Assembly (NCBI RefSeq): GCF_020080835.1
Contig: NC_058163.1
Location: forward strand, 13,506,925-13,570,924
Origin: Cotesia glomerata
Taxonomy: Eukaryota; Arthropoda; Insecta; Hymenoptera; Braconidae
Length of the DNA: 64,000 bases
Direction of reading: 5' to 3'
Shown here: positions 51,885 through 63,971 of the stretch, piece by piece
Layout of the letters: each line of letters opens with the position of its first letter
Position numbering within the stretch: position 1 is the first letter of the stretch
Position numbers and translations under genes: made by a program
Notes under the pieces: model-generated
Told to the model about the DNA's origin: nothing
Seen by the model: only the letters and a program-made list of their open reading frames with translations
The model's database searches: none

Positions 51885-52105
51885 ACACTAGACTCTCGAA
51901 AGATTTCCCCTAGATCTTCCACTCACGGATCTTCCAAAGATCTACCACAGATCTTTCGCTTATGAATCTGCCAAAGATCTTCCAGTAGTCTTTAATGGAC
52001 TCTCCTGTTTTCTAGACAATTTGTCTCTCCAGGTGGACTTCCATTAGATCTTTTGGAGATCATGTAGCGAAAGATCTGTAGTAGATCTATCATAAATCTA
52101 TGAGA
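51885..52105. repeat. AGATCT-rich foldback, copy B
   Basis: Counterpart of 11130-11350 with a few substitutions (GGAGATCATG for GCAGATCTTG) that remove one AGATCT. Confidence 0.6.
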
Positions 52106-52177
52106 GATTGTCCTTTTTTTACCCGGGCCTCTCCAAATGACGGCTAAAAAAAATTTTTAATTTTTTTAATTTTTAGT

Positions 52178-53265
52178 TAACTAGTTTAAAAAAAATATGA
52201 GCTCTACAGGGATTCGATGTCCGGATCTGAGGAAGTGCACGTGCGCCATAACAATTGTAAGCGGCCGCTCAGATACTCGGAGTAATTTGTTTTTTCATCT
52301 TTTTTGTAACTTTTTCTTTTTCTTTTCAGTCTTAACTTTTAAAAAAATCAATTTCACAATACAGGTATTGATGGATTCCAAATTTCATGAATCTTCTAGA
52401 AAACCTATCGACAAAAGACTGATATTTACAATGTTAACTAATTTTTTCTTATAAACAAATATTAAACTCTTAAAAAATCAATTCGAGAATGTAGGTATCA
52501 AACGATTCAGGATTTCATGAATCGTAAAAATATCCTAACGTATAGAGAATTTTTTTTATTAAAAATTTTTCTATTTGTTTAAAAAAAAAAGTTAGTTAAC
52601 AATTTAAAATTTGTTCCTACAATGTAGGTATCAAACGATTCAGATTTTCATGAATCGTAAAAATATCCTAACGTGTACACAAACATTTTTTAAAAAATTT
52701 TTTATTGTTAACGAACTTTTTTTTTAAACAAACAGAAAAAAAAAAACAAAAAGTTCTCCACACGATAGGATATCTTTACAATTCATGAAAATCCGAATCG
52801 TTTGATACTTAAGTTGTGGGAACAAATTTTTAATTGTTAACTAACTTTTTTTTGAAACAAATAAAAAAATTAAAAAAAAATAAAGTTCCCCACACGATAG
52901 GATATCTATACGATTCATGAAATTCTGAATTGATTGATACCTACATTGTCGAACGAATTTTTAAAAGTTTAATTTATTTGTTTATAAAAAAAAAATTAGT
53001 TAAGATTTTAAATATTGGTCTTTTGTCGATAGGTTTTCTAGACTATTCATGAAATGTGGAATCCATTTATACCTATATTGTAGAATTGATTTTTTAATAG
53101 TTACTTAAGACAGAAAAGAATAAGAAAAAATTACAAAAAAGATGAAAAAACATATGCCTCCGAATATCTGAGGGGTCGCTTACTATTGTTATGGTGCACA
53201 CGCACTTCCTCACATCCGGACATCGAATCCTCGTAGAGCTCATATTTTTTTAAACTTGTTAATTA
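52178..53265. repeat. Long palindrome 1 (~1.09 kb, arms ~530 bp)
   Basis: The left arm starts GTTAACTAGTTTAAAAAAAA then TATGAGCTCTAC and GGATTCGATGTCCGGAT; the right arm ends with the reverse complement (ATCCGGACATCGAATCC ... GTAGAGCTCATATTTTTTTA). The arms meet near 52730 with almost no loop. Inside each arm a 55-base segment with TGTAGGTATCAAACGATTCA recurs. No coding sequence. Confidence 0.85.
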
Positions 53266-53961
53266 TATTTTTGCACTAAAAACATTTTTTTTAAAAAACT
53301 TTTTTTTTTCAAATCGATTCTTAGTTGCCGGAAAAATTTTTATATGAAAAAAAAATTTATTTTTTTCTAATCTTAACCACTAATTTAATGCAGATATTCG
53401 AAAAACTGAAAATTATTCGAATAAATTCAAAAAAAATTTTTTGAGCTTAGCTGATTATTTTGCTTATAGAAGACAACAATAGCTATAATTAAAAAAAAAA
53501 AAAAAAAAAAAAAAGTAAATCGAATGATTTTTCGCGGAGTTACAGCTATTTGTTCATAAGCGTTCGAGCGGAACCGCGTTTTTTTTCATTGAAAAATAAA
53601 TATCTCGTAAACTATTGGTCGTAAAGACATCGGCTTATTTTGTTCCTTATTTAATTCTTTAAATTTCATATGCAGCATGTCTCGTCTACTTTTCGAAGTT
53701 TCTAAGATATTTTAATTTAAAACTCAACGCAAAACCTCTTTTTTCTAAACAAAAAATAAAAAAAACCAACACTTCCTACATTCACACAAATGTTTAAAAT
53801 ATTTTTTCTTATTATCCTCGTTATTTAAATTTTACTATATTTAACGTGCACGCGCAAGTGCGTGTCTGAATGTTAGCATGAAATTTTATACATTTTTATG
53901 CTCATGATGTATTTGACCAATCACATTATAAATAAATTGGCTTTACATATATTTTGTTTCT
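53266..53961. other. Spacer between the two palindromes
   Basis: A/T-rich, with an A run of about 25 at 53490. No gene seen. Confidence 0.4.
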
Positions 53962-55021
53962 GGGTCATTCCATGTCAAATCGACCAATAGTTGGAATCGA
54001 CCCCTTTCGATTTGGACGAATTTTGGTCAGAAATTTTCTTTTATCATATAACGAAGTTCTGCCAAAGGAAAAAAAATAAAAAAATTTTTTTCAAAAGATA
54101 TGTAAACTCGAAATTTCGCGATTTTTCCAGTTTTTCAATTTTGTTTTTGTAATATCTCGAACGCTAGTATAGATACAGGAATGATCTTTCGTTTGTTTGA
54201 AAGGGGACACTTGGAGCTATTGAAAAAAAATATATTTTGGGGAAAAATTTTAAAAAATGCCAACTTTGTCAAATTTTGAATTTTCGAAAATGGTCAAAAG
54301 TGACGGTCGACAATAAATTTTTTGCTCAAATTTTTTTGTATACTACCTTGTACCAATCTTAAGAGATCCTGAAATTTTTGAAACTGTGTTTTTTGTTTTT
54401 TCAAAAATATGAATTTTTTAAATTTGTTAAAAAAAATTTTTTTCTTAAAATTATTTTTTTCTCATCGTTATGCCACTAAATGAAATTTTAACTGTTCAGA
54501 ATATCGAAATTACGCGATTTACCAAACTCAATTAAGATAAAAATAAAAAAAAATTTTGAGAAAAAATTTTTTTTTTAACAAATTTCAAAAATTCATATTT
54601 TTGAAAAAACAAAAAACACAGTTTCAAAAATTTCAGGATCTCTTAAGATTGGTAGAAGGTAGTATACAAAAAAATTTATTGTCGACCGTCATTTTTGACC
54701 ATTTTCAAAAATTCAAAATTTGGCATTTTTCAAAATTTTTTCCCAAAATATTTTTTTTTTTCAATAGCTCCAAGTGTCCCCTTTCAAACAAACGAAAGAT
54801 CATTCCTGTATCTATACTAGCAGTCGAGATATTACAAAAACAAAATTGAAAAACTGGAAAAATCGCGAAATTTCGAGTTTGCATATCTTTTGAAAAAAAT
54901 TTTTTTATTTTTTTGCTTTGGCAGAACTTCGTTGCATGATAAAAGAAAACTTCTGAGCGAAATTCGTCCAAATCGAAAGGGGTCGATTCCAACTATTGGT
55001 TGATTTGACATGAAATGACCC
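53962..55021. mobile_element. Long palindrome 2 / foldback element (1,060 bp)
   Basis: Left arm 53962 to about 54455 (GGGTCATTCCATGTCAAATC ...) and right arm about 54545-55021 (... GATTTGACATGAAATGACCC) are near-perfect reverse complements around a ~90-base loop. TTCT is duplicated at both borders (53958-53961 and 55022-55025), which supports insertion as a foldback transposon. The open frames in it are palindrome by-products. Confidence 0.8.
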
Positions 55022-55025
55022 TTCT

Positions 55026-55347
55026 ATTTCATGTTGGGATTCTCGAAAAAAAAATGAAACGAACCGTTATTCTATTTTTATTCGTCTTTTTTGAATGAAA
55101 ATCGCAATTCGTTTAATGATAATCACATTTGATTCTTAAATAAAATTTGTATCTTTAATTTCTGAGGCACTATATGTTACAGAAAAACATTGCAGAGTTT
55201 AGTTATGAGAAACAAGCCAAATTCAATAAAAAACTTTTACATTTGAAAAAAAAATGGTGGTAATTGCAGAATTAATTGATATTTTTTTTAAGGAAGTACG
55301 AGCGCTAAGCGGGGTGGGGATAGGTTTCGACTCTAGCGCGGTAAGGA
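55026..55347. other. Spacer before E copy C
   Basis: A/T-rich with a short GC-richer patch (GAGCGCTAAGCGGGGTGGGG) at about 55305. No gene seen. Confidence 0.4.
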
Positions 55348-58052
55348 CCCGACTAGAAATTACTTTGGGATTACCCAGCGTATACATCTGGACCTGATTG
55401 GGTCCCGATGAGGCACGCCCAATTGGGAAATCCCTATAAGGGCCTAATTAGCCCCCAATCGGGCAATCCCAACGTAAAAATAAAAACTTTTATTCAGTTT
55501 TTCCCGATAGGGCCCTGCATGGGACCTAAATGGGAAATCCCAATGCAAAAATGAGCAGTTTCATTCAGTTTTTCCCAATAGGGCCCTGTGTGGGACCTAA
55601 ATGGGAAATCCCATCGTAAAATTAAAAATTTTTATTCAGTTTCTCCCAATAGGGTCCTGTGTGGGACCTAAGAGGGATAACCCAACAAAAAAAAAAAATC
55701 CAATTTCTAAATTTTCCCCAGTGGGATCTGTGTGGGATCTAAGAGGGATAACCTAACGAAAAATAATAATAAAATTGCTAAGTTTCCCCGAGTGGGATCG
55801 GTGTGGGACCAAAGAGAATTTTCCCAACGTAATGTAAATAAGGCATTGATGGGTTTTCCTAACTGGGCTCGTAGTAGGATCTAATTGGAATAACCCAACC
55901 TGAGAGTAGATGCATGAAGAAATAATCTTTAAATTTAGACAATCGTTTATTTATATAAAAAATCAATCACCCAAAGATCTGTGAGCTTATATTATTAACA
56001 TATATTCATTGTAAATTAATTAGAAATAAAAATAAAAATTAGCCGATAAGTATAGAAAAGAATTAGGAAAAAAAATCATCTAACATTGATAAATAAAAAC
56101 TACAAAATTTAGCTTCATCAAATTTTAAATAACCTTATATTTTGAAAAATTTAATTTTACGAGATTAAAAATACATTGTAAAAAATCGGAATGAATTCGG
56201 AGTAAATCTTAATCCAAATTAAAATTTAATCCCATTACTCGGAGTTTTGGTGTAAAGTAATTAAACAATTTACGTGTAGAGTGAATCCGATGTTTTTTTA
56301 GCGGAGTTGTTTTAGATTAATTTGGGATCAATTCCAGATTAAATTAAAGTACTCCACAGAAAAAAAAGGTTCACTTGAGCCAAGAAAATATTTTTCTTCC
56401 TAATTATTTTCTTGAGCGAAAAAAAAAATTTTTTTTGGCACAAGAAATTTCACTTATTCCAATAAAATTAATTTTCTTGCTTATTAAAGAAATAAGTATC
56501 TTGATCCAAGAAAATTAATTTAAGTTAAGAAAATCTTGTTGTTTTGAGGAAATTCAGCCTCTTGCTCGAAAAAATTTAGTTCTTGGAAGAAGTAAATTTT
56601 CTTATCTTCAGAAAATTTCTCTCTTGCTCCAAAAAATTAAATATCTCGATAGAAGTAAATTTTCATTAATATTTTTATTTATCAACATGTCAAATGGGAA
56701 GATCAAATAATATTGAATCATTTTTTTTATTCAAAATGTATAATTGTACGCTAAAAAAATACAAAATCGGTATCAAATATTTAAGAGAAAAATTTTCTCA
56801 AGGTGAGAAAATTTTTTTCTCAGCTGAAGTAGGTGGCGCTGCTTCCCTAAAGTATCTAAAAATCTTGATCAAATATAAAAATTTATTGTATCAAGTATTT
56901 ATGATAAATTGAATTAAGAAAAAACTACTTCCACCAAGAATAAATGTTTTATCGAAAACTATCCAATGCGGATAGCTCCCGTAATTAATTTTAAAAATGT
57001 GATGAAATTAGGATTAGGAAGTTAAATAAAAATACTTGGATTTTTTGGGGAACAATTTAGATGATTTATTTGTCCCCAAAGAAGGAAAACCCAGCTAGGC
57101 TGAGAAAAAACCTCCTTGATGAAAATTATACAAGTAAATTGTATGTGTAAGTGTGTATGTGTAACTTACGTTGCAATAACGCAATAGGGGTGAGCTCAGC
57201 CGCCGTAGAGAGAAATTTATCGATAATTTAAATTTGTATTGTCCCAAGGTGGGAGCTGGTAATATCTAATTAATTAGATGAACTGTCTCAGTGTGAGAGC
57301 TAATAATGTTCAATTAATTAGATGAAATGTCTCAGTGTGAGAGCTTATAATATTCAATTGATAACAAGATGTTATTCAATTGAATTTATTGTTTTCCGTG
57401 TAGAAAATAGTCAAATGATTTTGATTTTAGAATTGAACTATTGATAAATTTGATTAAGTAAAATTGTAATTAAATGTTGGTAATGAATTCAATATAATTT
57501 AATATTAATATCGCGCGTCAATAATGGATTGACTTTAGCCGCGTGGCTGTTACAATCCTTTGTTAATATGGCAAACAATGGCCGCGTGGCGTCACTAATT
57601 AAATCTACCTTGATTTTATTTATTTTAATTCACTGAACTATTGAACTGATTTGAATGATTTGAGAATTTAATTGTTATTGAAATTGAAGTAATTATTTGT
57701 GTTTAATGAATAATTTAAGTATTTGAACAAATGTAAGATGCAATTAAGAAATATCGGGATCGAATGATACAGAATAGTCGTACTAGTACAAGAGTCCAAG
57801 CACAACTGCCTATCGCAGGGTTGCCAGAAACGTTCCGAAGAAAATCGCGCGACCTTACGGAATAACCGCAAACTAGTAAGAAAAACCGCCCAATAAATTA
57901 TAATTTAAATTTCCTTTTTTTTTTTTTTTTTTTTTAAAGGTATTAATGACGATACAGTTTATCACAATTTAAAAAAATTAATATAGTGTAATAAATTTAA
58001 TTTAATTATTTTTTTGATTTTTAACATAATTAAATATATAAACCTTTGATAA

Positions 58053-60094
58053 TTAAAAATGTAATGATGTTAATAATTCATCAATATTTTTATCTTCTTC
58101 TGCAGAGTCAGCTTCATTTTTTTCATAAATTGTAGAGTTGAAATTTAACATATCATTAGTAGGCTCAAATTTAGTACAATAAATTCCATCCTCTTCTAAA
58201 CTCATCTTGATTTGTAATATTGACGATAATAAAGGAAGATTCATGCGATTTCGAAGCTTAGTTTTAGTCAAAGTTACTCTTGAGAATACCCGCTCAACTG
58301 TAGCATTACTAACTGGGAGACTATATGCTGTCAGTGCTAGAGTAGCTAGATGTTTAAAAACATAATTGCCTTCACAGTCAGTCACCTTTAAAACTTTTGA
58401 CCAGAATATTGGACCCTGAGCAATATCTGGTTCATTAAATATAGATTTAAAATCAAAGTCGATCAATTTTCTCCATTCTGATTCCACTAAATTTATATCA
58501 ACATCTTTTTTTAGAAGATTTATTGGTAACTCTTCAAAAGCTGGGCGGTCAAATTTAAGGCATATTTTTGGCGAAAAAACGTGAATTTTTTTCAAAATTT
58601 CTGTGTTACCGGACGTACGTGAAAGAAGTTCCTTACAAGCCCTTATCAAAAATAATTGACAGCGGTGTTTTACATTGTTTACAGTAGCCTGTGAAATATC
58701 AGTGTCTTTTAGCAAACGATTAAGAAGCATGGTAAATTTGTATCCAAAATCCACTTTCTGAACTGGTAGATAGATAGATTGGAAATTTAGATCAACTGTC
58801 AAAGATACTGATGATGGATGCAAAACTCTTCTTAGTAAAGATAGAGTAAAGCGTTCCAACTCTTTCAAAATAGTGAAATGATCTGCAAATTCTTTTTGGA
58901 ACAGTAAATTAATCGAATTAAATTCAGATAGCAATGGTGATAGAAAAGTGAAGTATAATAAATTAGCTGGGTCATTATACATTTGTTGAAGTTCTTTGGC
59001 GACATATCGATCTTGATGTGGGTCAGTGGCGGCAAAATCAAAGTTTAATTTTAATGCATTTCATTGATCCAATATTCGTTCAACAGCTTGCCCTCTTGCC
59101 AACCATCGGGTAGTGGAAAGATGAACCAATTGTAACGGGTCAGTTCCATCATTTATTAAATTATAAAAATCTAAATATTGTTTCCGACGTAATGCTGACC
59201 TTTTAAACCAATTAAAAGTTTCTCGTAGCATGTAATCTATGTTTGATGGTAGTTCTTCAGAGGCGTGTGAACATACTAAATGTATGGAGTGGCAAATGCA
59301 TTTGAAGATCATGAGATCATTCCTTTTTTTTTCATCAAAGTATATAAAGATTTGTTAGATCCACAAAGATTGGATCCACCATCAGTAGCAATAGCAAAAC
59401 ACTGCTGAAGATTCAAGTTATTTTTAATAAAAAAAGCATTCAAATGTGAGTATAAGTCTTTAGCAGTCGTTTCAACAACAGGAATTAATCCTAAGTATTG
59501 TGAAACTATTTTTTCTTTTCTAGAATTAAAATATCTGATGCAAATACAAAGATGCTTTGTGCAAGAGACATCTGTTGACTCGTCTAAAATGAGCGAAAAT
59601 GACACATCTTTAATATCTCTTAATTGTTGTTTGAATAATGATGGTGCAATAACTTTAGTTAATAATGCCGTACACTTAGTCCTATGAATTCGTAAATATT
59701 GATCTAGCTTGATATTTTTATCATTATAGGATTTGAAATGATCTTTCATAAGATCAGATAAGTGATCAATCACTCGGATTGATGAGTGACATGCTACGTG
59801 GACAGCTAATTGTAACTCGAATTTAGTAACTAATTTTTTTTTATTTACAGGATTCATGCTAGGAAAAACCTTATTCATTGATGGATGAAAAGTGATTGCA
59901 CGAGCATTTTTTTTATGCTTTTCAGAATCCTTGTGTCTGACGAGATCAGCTTTGTGAGCTCTCAGTTCTTTTTTGCAAACTTTACAGTATGCTTTATTTC
60001 CATCATCACTCACTTGTCGTAACCATTGACAAAACATCGGATCTTTCATCCAGCTCTCTTGGAATCTTTTTTGATATTTTGCCCAGTTAGTCAT
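58053..60094 (-). pseudogene. hAT transposase, one frameshift and one in-frame stop
   Basis: From ATG at 60094 the protein starts with a BED-type zinc finger (YCKVCKKEL...HKDSEKH, about residues 36-62), then the hAT core with LILDESTDVS and IATDGGSN blocks, and ends with the hATC dimerisation domain (LPVSNATVERVFSRVTLTKTKLRNRM near 58230-58310). The frame shifts at about 59309-59312, and a TGA at 59061-59063 interrupts it; the 58053-58982 block continues in the same frame as the middle block. Total length about 680 codons, normal for hAT proteins of the ZBED/SCAND3-like type. The lesions make this copy non-functional unless the reads are wrong. Confidence 0.88.
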
Positions 60095-60277
60095 AGTAAA
60101 AATAAAAAATAAAAAAATTTAGAAAGACAAGTATTAAATAAATTGATCTTAAACGTTACTCTTCTCTTTTGTCTGACCAACACATACGCTCGCCATTAAC
60201 TGAAAAAAAAAAATGTTCAATTAACTTGAAGAAAATTGGGGAAAAAAAAAAAAAAAAAAAAAAAAGAAAAGTTAAAA

Positions 60278-60606
60278 TTAAATCTCACTGTGAACTTCTT
60301 CCTCTGATTCTACAGTTGAATTTGAGTTTATGCTGGTATTAGCTGATATGTCCTCAAAACCAGCAGGAATCGTAAAAATTATACCATCTGTGTAACAACA
60401 TTATTTTAAGACTGAACATAATTAAACAGATCAATAGTTTTATTTTTTAATCACAATTACATTTTAATCAAATTTTAATTTTACTTACCAGGTTTTACAA
60501 TAAAGACCCACTGATTATTACTATTCTTCACAATATTGTTAGATAGATCAACTAGTGGTTCAATGTATCGATTAGTGCTTGAATTGTTTCGATTGTTAGT
60601 AGCCAT
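60278..60606 (-). CDS. Small spliced ORF upstream of the hAT transposase (75 aa)
   Basis: ATG 60606 starts 39 codons (Asn/Ser-rich N-terminus, then NQWVFIVKP) up to a consensus donor GGTAAGT at 60488; an acceptor TTACACAG at 60388 leads to a second exon of 35 codons, DGIIFTIPAGFED and an acidic tail, stopping at 60278. The frame is kept across the junction. An alternative is a donor at CACAGTGAG in exon 2 joined to TTTTTTTTTTCAG at about 60203, giving a slightly different tail. It lies inside the hAT ends, on the transposase strand, about 180 bases upstream. It may be an accessory protein or the leader exons of the transposase message. No family recognised. Confidence 0.5.
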
Positions 60607-61920
60607 TTATTATCATTAACAATTATTTTTTAATTTTTTTATAATGCAAATGATCAAAGACTTAAAACATTTGAAAGTCGATCGATGACATAACAATTTT
60701 CGGTTGGTAAGTTCATTTTCGTTCATGTCATCTGACGTTACAATCACCTCAACTAAGTGTTCTGTATAATAGACATATACTTATATATAGTTTTATATAT
60801 TATAATACATATTTATAGTATTAAAAGTTAGTTCCCAATTTTTGATTGGCTAAAATGTAAAACGTGCGCGTGGCGCGCTACTTAAATTTTTAATAATAAC
60901 AAATAGTTATTGAAAAACCAAATTAATAAATTTTTTAAAATTAGTATCAAATGCATGTATATAAATAATCTTAACAATTATTTGAAGAGAATAAAATCGC
61001 CCAATTTGCGGAAAATCGCCCAACAAAAATTTAGGCGCAAGAGACATTCTAAAATCGCCCAATTTGTGGAAAAACGCCCAATCTGGCAACCCTGGCCTAT
61101 CGCCGACCACGTGAGCCGGCTTCTCTCCCGTTAACCAAGGCGCGCATGAGCGACGGTCATCGCGTGATACGATTATTCCCGAGTTGGAGCGATCAAGCCC
61201 GAAAGCGCAATTCCTCTTATAAATTTTTACTGGATCCTTTTTCTGGCGGTTAAACAATAAAATTTCAAGAAAAATTTTTACTTCGGCCAACACAACTTCG
61301 GTCTTCCTTCAGGCATCCGAAAATTTTCTTAAACCAAGAATTTTGTTCTCCAGTAAAGGAATTTTCCTTTCTGTGTGAGTTCTTAGACTGAAATACATTT
61401 TGATGTTGCTGAAACAAGATTCATACTCAGAATTTTTACTTCTCAGTATAAAAAAAACTTTTAATTGAAGATAATTTTTATTGTCAGTATGTGAAAATTC
61501 AATTTTTGAAAAATATCCAACTTTTGAGGATTCACATTTGCAAAAGAATTTATATTGTAAAAAAAATTAAACTTTTTCATAATTAAATTTTTATCCATAC
61601 AATAAAATTTTAAAAATTAACTTGCATTTTAAAAAAATTTTAATTTTCAAAAAAAAATTTTTTGTGTTAGTATAAGGGGGATTCCAAATTAAATCGGACA
61701 GTTATAAGGAATTTTAATTTTTCAATTTTTTTACATTTTTCGGTAAATTTTTTTTTTTTTTTATTTTTCAATTTTTTATTTAATTTATACAAAAATTGTA
61801 TTTTCACGTCAGTAAAGTGGATAAATAAAAAAAAAAACAATTTCTTAAAGCTTGAGCATAACATGAATAATGTCTCAGTCAACCAGTAAAGTTTATGTAA
61901 ACGAGATAGGAACTATCCTC

Positions 61921-62010
61921 ATCAGCACTCCCGCTTGGACCAGCGGTAACGTCAAGGACTGAGGACCCAGAGGATGCAAGTTCAAGCCCAACTCACGACA
62001 AGGATTTTTT
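61921..62010 (+). ncRNA. tRNA-like / SINE-like segment within element E, copy C
   Basis: Same as 34360-34441 with a damaged box B (AGTTCAAGCCC). Presence in copies B and C but not A shows copy A lost it. Confidence 0.45.
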
Positions 62011-62283
62011 CGATCAACGATTTCATTTCAATTCAAATTAAATTTACTAATGGGGTCTAATATAATATGAGTATCTGATCCCAAATTATTTTTAATCTTT
62101 TCGAAAATCATAATATTTTTTCTTTCAAAATTTAGATTGGGTTCTGATAGGGATTTCCCCCTTGGGACCTAAAAGGGATTGCCCAATGAGGGCCGCATAG
62201 GACTGCGTGACATCCCCATGCGGGGTCCCTATTAGGAAACCCAACGCGGGCCCAATAGGTCTTACATTAAAATTTCTAGTCGG

Positions 62284-63285
62284 AGAGAGAGCAGTAACCG
62301 TATGATTTTTCTCTATAGATATACATTTAACATTGGCGAATGGCGGCATTTACTTTTCTTTTAATTAATGCACTTTAATTAGTCGGGCAAATGTAAATTT
62401 TTTTTAATTAAATTTACCACTAATATATTTACTTTCATCCATAAGTTTTTTAAAAATATTCCCCGACAGTTTTACATGAAAAATACAGAAATGTATGAAT
62501 GTTTGGAGGTTACCGCATAAGACCAATGTTAAATTGCTCAACTACAAAGTTAATTATTTATTTAAATGATCGGGCAATCTCCTTCAAATTTTCGGAATTT
62601 GTTAAAACATATTTAAACTTCATGTTAAAAAAAAATCAAGCCTTTTATCATAAGTTTCCTTGGTGCTCGTACTTCCTTAAAGAACAAAATTAAAATTAAG
62701 AAATAGTAAACTTCCAAAAATCAATGGTTTTTCTCAAAAAACTGATAAATCTTATATAAAACAATTTTTGAAGATTTGTTTCTATTTTCCTCTGAAAAGT
62801 GCGTTGAAACACTTAAATTTGAAAATTAAACTATCTAATAGATCCATTTTCAAAAAATTATTGGTCAATTAACATAAATAAAGCTGACTTTCTTAAAAAT
62901 ATAATTTTTCTTACGATGGATTTAACATTGAAAAGTATTTGAGAAAACGTTTCAAATAGAATATTAACACAGACAACTTAAGAAACAACTCTAATGGTAG
63001 GAATAAATGATTTTTTTTTCTAATTAAAAAATTTTAAAAATATTTATTCTATAAAGCTTAAATATTTTATTGATAATTTTTCTCGCAGAAAAGCCTTCAA
63101 ATTAACTTTTATGATTTTGAAAATATTCTCAGGCATTACATTTTATCATTTATTTTCAAAAAAATCATAAAACAAAAATTATAATCTACAAACTTATATA
63201 ACTGACTTATAAATGTTAAATACTTATATCATCATTTCTTATATTTTCTTTCATCAATCAGTTTCCCAGCAATTTGCTAGTTCAA
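62284..63285. other. Non-coding A/T-rich spacer
   Basis: No gene or repeat that I can support. Confidence 0.4.
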
Positions 63286-63971
63286 TCACATATTTTTTTT
63301 TGATCCATCAATTTGAACTGCTGGTTTTATCAAAGCTGATTCTCGAATGAAAACAATATTATCAGATGCTACAACTTCACATATATGTTGTGTATTAAAT
63401 GCATACCTGATTTTCCTCAATTGTTGAATCAGGACACCATCGACTGTTTCATTATTGTAACAGAAATTTATAATTGCAATTATCATACCAAACATTCCAT
63501 TATAAAAAATAACAGAATCACAAAATTTAAAATTATTGTCGTTCTTACATTCATACTTTATTCCATTCAATTTCATTCTGTTAAAACATTTGACATTTGT
63601 AGGTTCATATCCTGCATTCATTAAAATCTCGCTTTCATCTTCTGTTGGCAAACGCATAATACTTTTTCCAAAACCTATGATTCGATCTCTTATTTCAATA
63701 CCATTATCTTCTACTGGCATTTTTATTTGTTTAGCAATAAATTTTTTGGTTTCTGGTGAAACTGTTTCATAATATAAAGCCGTAATAATAAACTTATGCA
63801 TGAGGAAACGCGTTGCAGTTTGATTAGTCCTACCATGGGGACTTGTTACGAATTCCATGATTTTTTTATTCCAAGCTTCGAATATAAGTGCTTCGTGTAC
63901 CCATATTGGACCCCAGTTTCGAACGACTTGTACCAAATGTGTTAGTAAATGTATATTCGAAGTCATATTCC
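63286..63971 (-). CDS. Tnp2/DUF4218-like transposase, 3' exon (about 226 aa)
   Basis: The open reverse-strand frame starts right after an acceptor-like TTGGAATTAG (about 63972) and ends at 63286. Its beginning (NIHLLTHLVQVVRNWGPIWV followed by HEALIFEAWNKKIMEF) matches the conserved C-terminal block that follows LHHLLHF in the 11.8-14.1 kb copy. Then come about 150 residues of unknown function with regularly placed hydrophobics. No frame break is seen here, unlike the other copy, so this one is younger or under constraint. The rest of the gene is beyond the window end. Confidence 0.65.

Larger units (their letters stand above)
33549..52127. repeat. Segmental duplication, copy B (33549-35353 and 49716-52127, split by the retrovirus)
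   Basis: Same content and order as 7298-11369, interrupted only by the retrovirus and its TGTG target-site duplication. Identity ends at CCCGGG (52127). Confidence 0.88.
57816..61094 (-). mobile_element. hAT DNA transposon (3,279 bp) with 8-bp target-site duplication
   Basis: Ends CAGGGTTGCCAGA and TCTGGCAACCCTG are perfect 13-bp inverted repeats of hAT type. GCCTATCG is duplicated at 57808-57815 and 61095-61102. Subterminal AAATCGCCCAATTTG repeats lie inside the right end. It carries a broken transposase and an upstream small spliced frame, both on the reverse strand. Confidence 0.93.
56945..61256. mobile_element. Solo LTR (~1.02 kb) split by a hAT element
   Basis: Copies A and B of E show the empty site (AAGAATAGAATTTTCAAG). 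Here the sequence from TGTTTTATCG (56945) to GGTTAAACA (61256) is inserted, with ATAAA duplicated on both sides (56940-56944 and 61257-61261). Removing the hAT and one TSD leaves about 1025 bases with TG...CA ends and no internal genes, so it is a solo LTR; a 5-bp duplication is common for BEL/Pao. It contains a three-unit ~56-bp repeat (CAGTGTGAGAGCT type, 57240-57360) and a TATAAA at about 61219. Confidence 0.75.
55348..62283. mobile_element. Element E, copy C, carrying nested insertions
   Basis: Left end CCCGACTAGAAATTA at 55348 with the same subterminal repeats as copy A (55400-55900); right end AATTTCTAGTCGG at 62283. Without the insertion at 56945-61256 it is about 2.6 kb, with the tRNA-like segment present. 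It is clearly diverged from copies A and B, so it is an independent, older copy. Confidence 0.75.

Noticed and set aside
54556..54992. Overlapping frames on both strands in palindrome 2
   Set aside because: They are generated by the inverted repeat and are Lys/Phe/Asn-rich.
57816..61256. hAT plus flanking TG...CA sequence as one large LTR element
   Set aside because: The 8-bp TSD and 13-bp inverted repeats define an independent hAT insertion, and the remaining sequence has no internal genes, so a solo LTR fits better.
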